Of a DNA stretch of 6,320 bases, positions 5,728 through 6,320 are shown piece after piece. The translations under genes and the position numbers were made by a program. The notes below the pieces were generated by a model. The model had not been told where the DNA came from. It searched no databases and saw only the letters and a program-made list of their open reading frames with translations. Numbering within the stretch: the first letter of the stretch is position 1; every line of letters begins with the position of its first letter. Source of the stretch: Nitrososphaerales archaeon (GTDB lineage Archaea > Thermoproteota > Nitrososphaeria > Nitrososphaerales > CADDZS01). Location: contig JASHXQ010000020.1 in the NCBI GenBank assembly GCA_030043455.1, positions 1-6,320 of the forward strand. The letters run 5' to 3'.

Positions 5728-6320
5728 ATGCCGAAACCGAAGAGAGCCGGGAAAGTAAAGGACAAGTGGCGAGAGAAAAAATGGGTCACGGTCCTAGCCT
5801 CCCCGGGATTTGAGCGAGCTCCAATTGCCTACGTTCCCATTACCAGCAATGAATTAGCCGTTGGTCGAGTCATTGAAACGACCCTTTTTGACATCTCCAA
5901 GCAAGACCCCCAGCAGAATATGCTGATCAAGCTTCACTTCCAGATTACCGGAATCGATGGCAACACTGCCACGACCATCCTAAAGGGGCATGAATATTCC
6001 AGGGAGTATCTGAGGAGCCTAGTTCGGCGCGGGGCATCCATGGTGAATTTCATCCGAGATTACAAAACGAAAGACAACGCTATTGTGCGTGTCTATGTAG
6101 TGGCGTTTACGATCGGGCGAATCAACTCCTCCCGCAAGCACGAAATTCGCTTGGCGGCCGATAAAATTCTGAAAGAGAGAGCAGCTTCGTTATTCTACGA
6201 GCAGTTTGCCCAAGAAGCTGTGAAACAAAACATCGCACGGGAGCTTTACGATGCTTCCAAGGAGATCGCGAAGATCCGACATCTTGGTATTCGGAAGATC
6301 AAGCTAATCAAATCAGGTGA
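5728..6320 (+). CDS. rps3ae: 30S ribosomal protein eS1 (S3Ae), 3' partial
   Basis: Small-subunit ribosomal protein shared by archaea and eukaryotes but absent from bacteria, located near the mRNA exit and 16S 3' end. The window holds 197 complete codons from ATG 5728 with no stop before the edge. Recognisable family segments are a basic KDKWREKKWVTVLASPGF near the N-terminus (12-29), GRVIETTLFDISKQ (about 46-59), KLHFQITGIDGNTATTILKGHEYSREYLRSLVRRGASMVNFI (middle), then RVYVVAFTIGRINSSRKHEIR, the acidic/basic helix with YEQFAQEAVKQNIARELYDASKEI, and RHLGIRKIKLI at the end. The last segment corresponds to the conserved RxxxIRKxKV near the C-terminus of archaeal eS1, usually 200-220 residues, so probably only a short tail is missing. 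It has its own promoter downstream of serS and no Shine-Dalgarno. Confidence 0.96.
   Translation, partial: MPKPKRAGKVKDKWREKKWVTVLASPGFERAPIAYVPITSNELAVGRVIETTLFDISKQDPQQNMLIKLHFQITGIDGNTATTILKGHEYSREYLRSLVRRGASMVNFIRDYKTKDNAIVRVYVVAFTIGRINSSRKHEIRLAADKILKERAASLFYEQFAQEAVKQNIARELYDASKEIAKIRHLGIRKIKLIKSG

Noticed and set aside
1..6320. CRISPR array, insertion sequence, tRNA or defence/toxin system
   Set aside because: No spaced repeats, transposase motifs, terminal inverted repeats or tRNA cloverleaf signals were seen, and nearly all sequence is accounted for by housekeeping genes.

Overview
The window is a compact archaeal housekeeping segment. The protein families are archaeal: a Bud32-type kinase, a Pcc1 subunit, a RecJ/GAN-type DHH nuclease, an archaeal-length uS15 (about 149 aa) and eS1, which bacteria lack. 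The uS15 N-terminus (ARIHSHRHGKS) and C-terminus (SWKYSTAVAQLA) resemble what I recall of Nitrososphaeria (Thaumarchaeota) uS15. I therefore suggest a thaumarchaeal-lineage organism with moderate GC content. This comes from memory of the families, not from a search. Five of the six genes whose start lies in a judgeable position other than eS1 appear to start with TTG, or have TTG as the only usable start.

Layout, left to right. (1) bud32 (+, 5' end outside the window) overlaps rdgB by 8 nt. (2) rdgB is the house-cleaning XTP/dITP pyrophosphatase. (3) A 103-nt leader with candidate promoter elements precedes rps15 (uS15). (4) A RecJ/GAN-like DHH-DHHA1 nuclease follows 24 nt later. (5) After a 121-nt gap comes an unrecognised secreted or membrane-anchored Gly/Ser/Asn-rich protein, ending at a hairpin plus T-rich terminator. 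(6) pcc1 lies on the minus strand, convergent with it. (7) serS is divergent from pcc1 and has a near-perfect Shine-Dalgarno before a TTG start. (8) A clear TATA box overlapping a small perfect palindrome precedes the gene for ribosomal protein eS1 (S3Ae), cut by the right edge perhaps only a few codons before its stop.

Functionally, the genes serve translation and genome maintenance. Bud32 and Pcc1 are two subunits of the KEOPS complex, which makes t6A37 on ANN-decoding tRNAs. SerRS charges tRNA-Ser. uS15 and eS1 are small-subunit ribosomal proteins. RdgB removes deaminated purine nucleotides, and the RecJ-like protein is probably the replisome-associated ssDNA nuclease. The outlier is the secreted protein, which sits inside an otherwise conserved neighbourhood. 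It is the one gene here that I cannot assign, and the best candidate for something undescribed. I see no mobile element, CRISPR array, tRNA, rRNA or evident undescribed multi-gene system.
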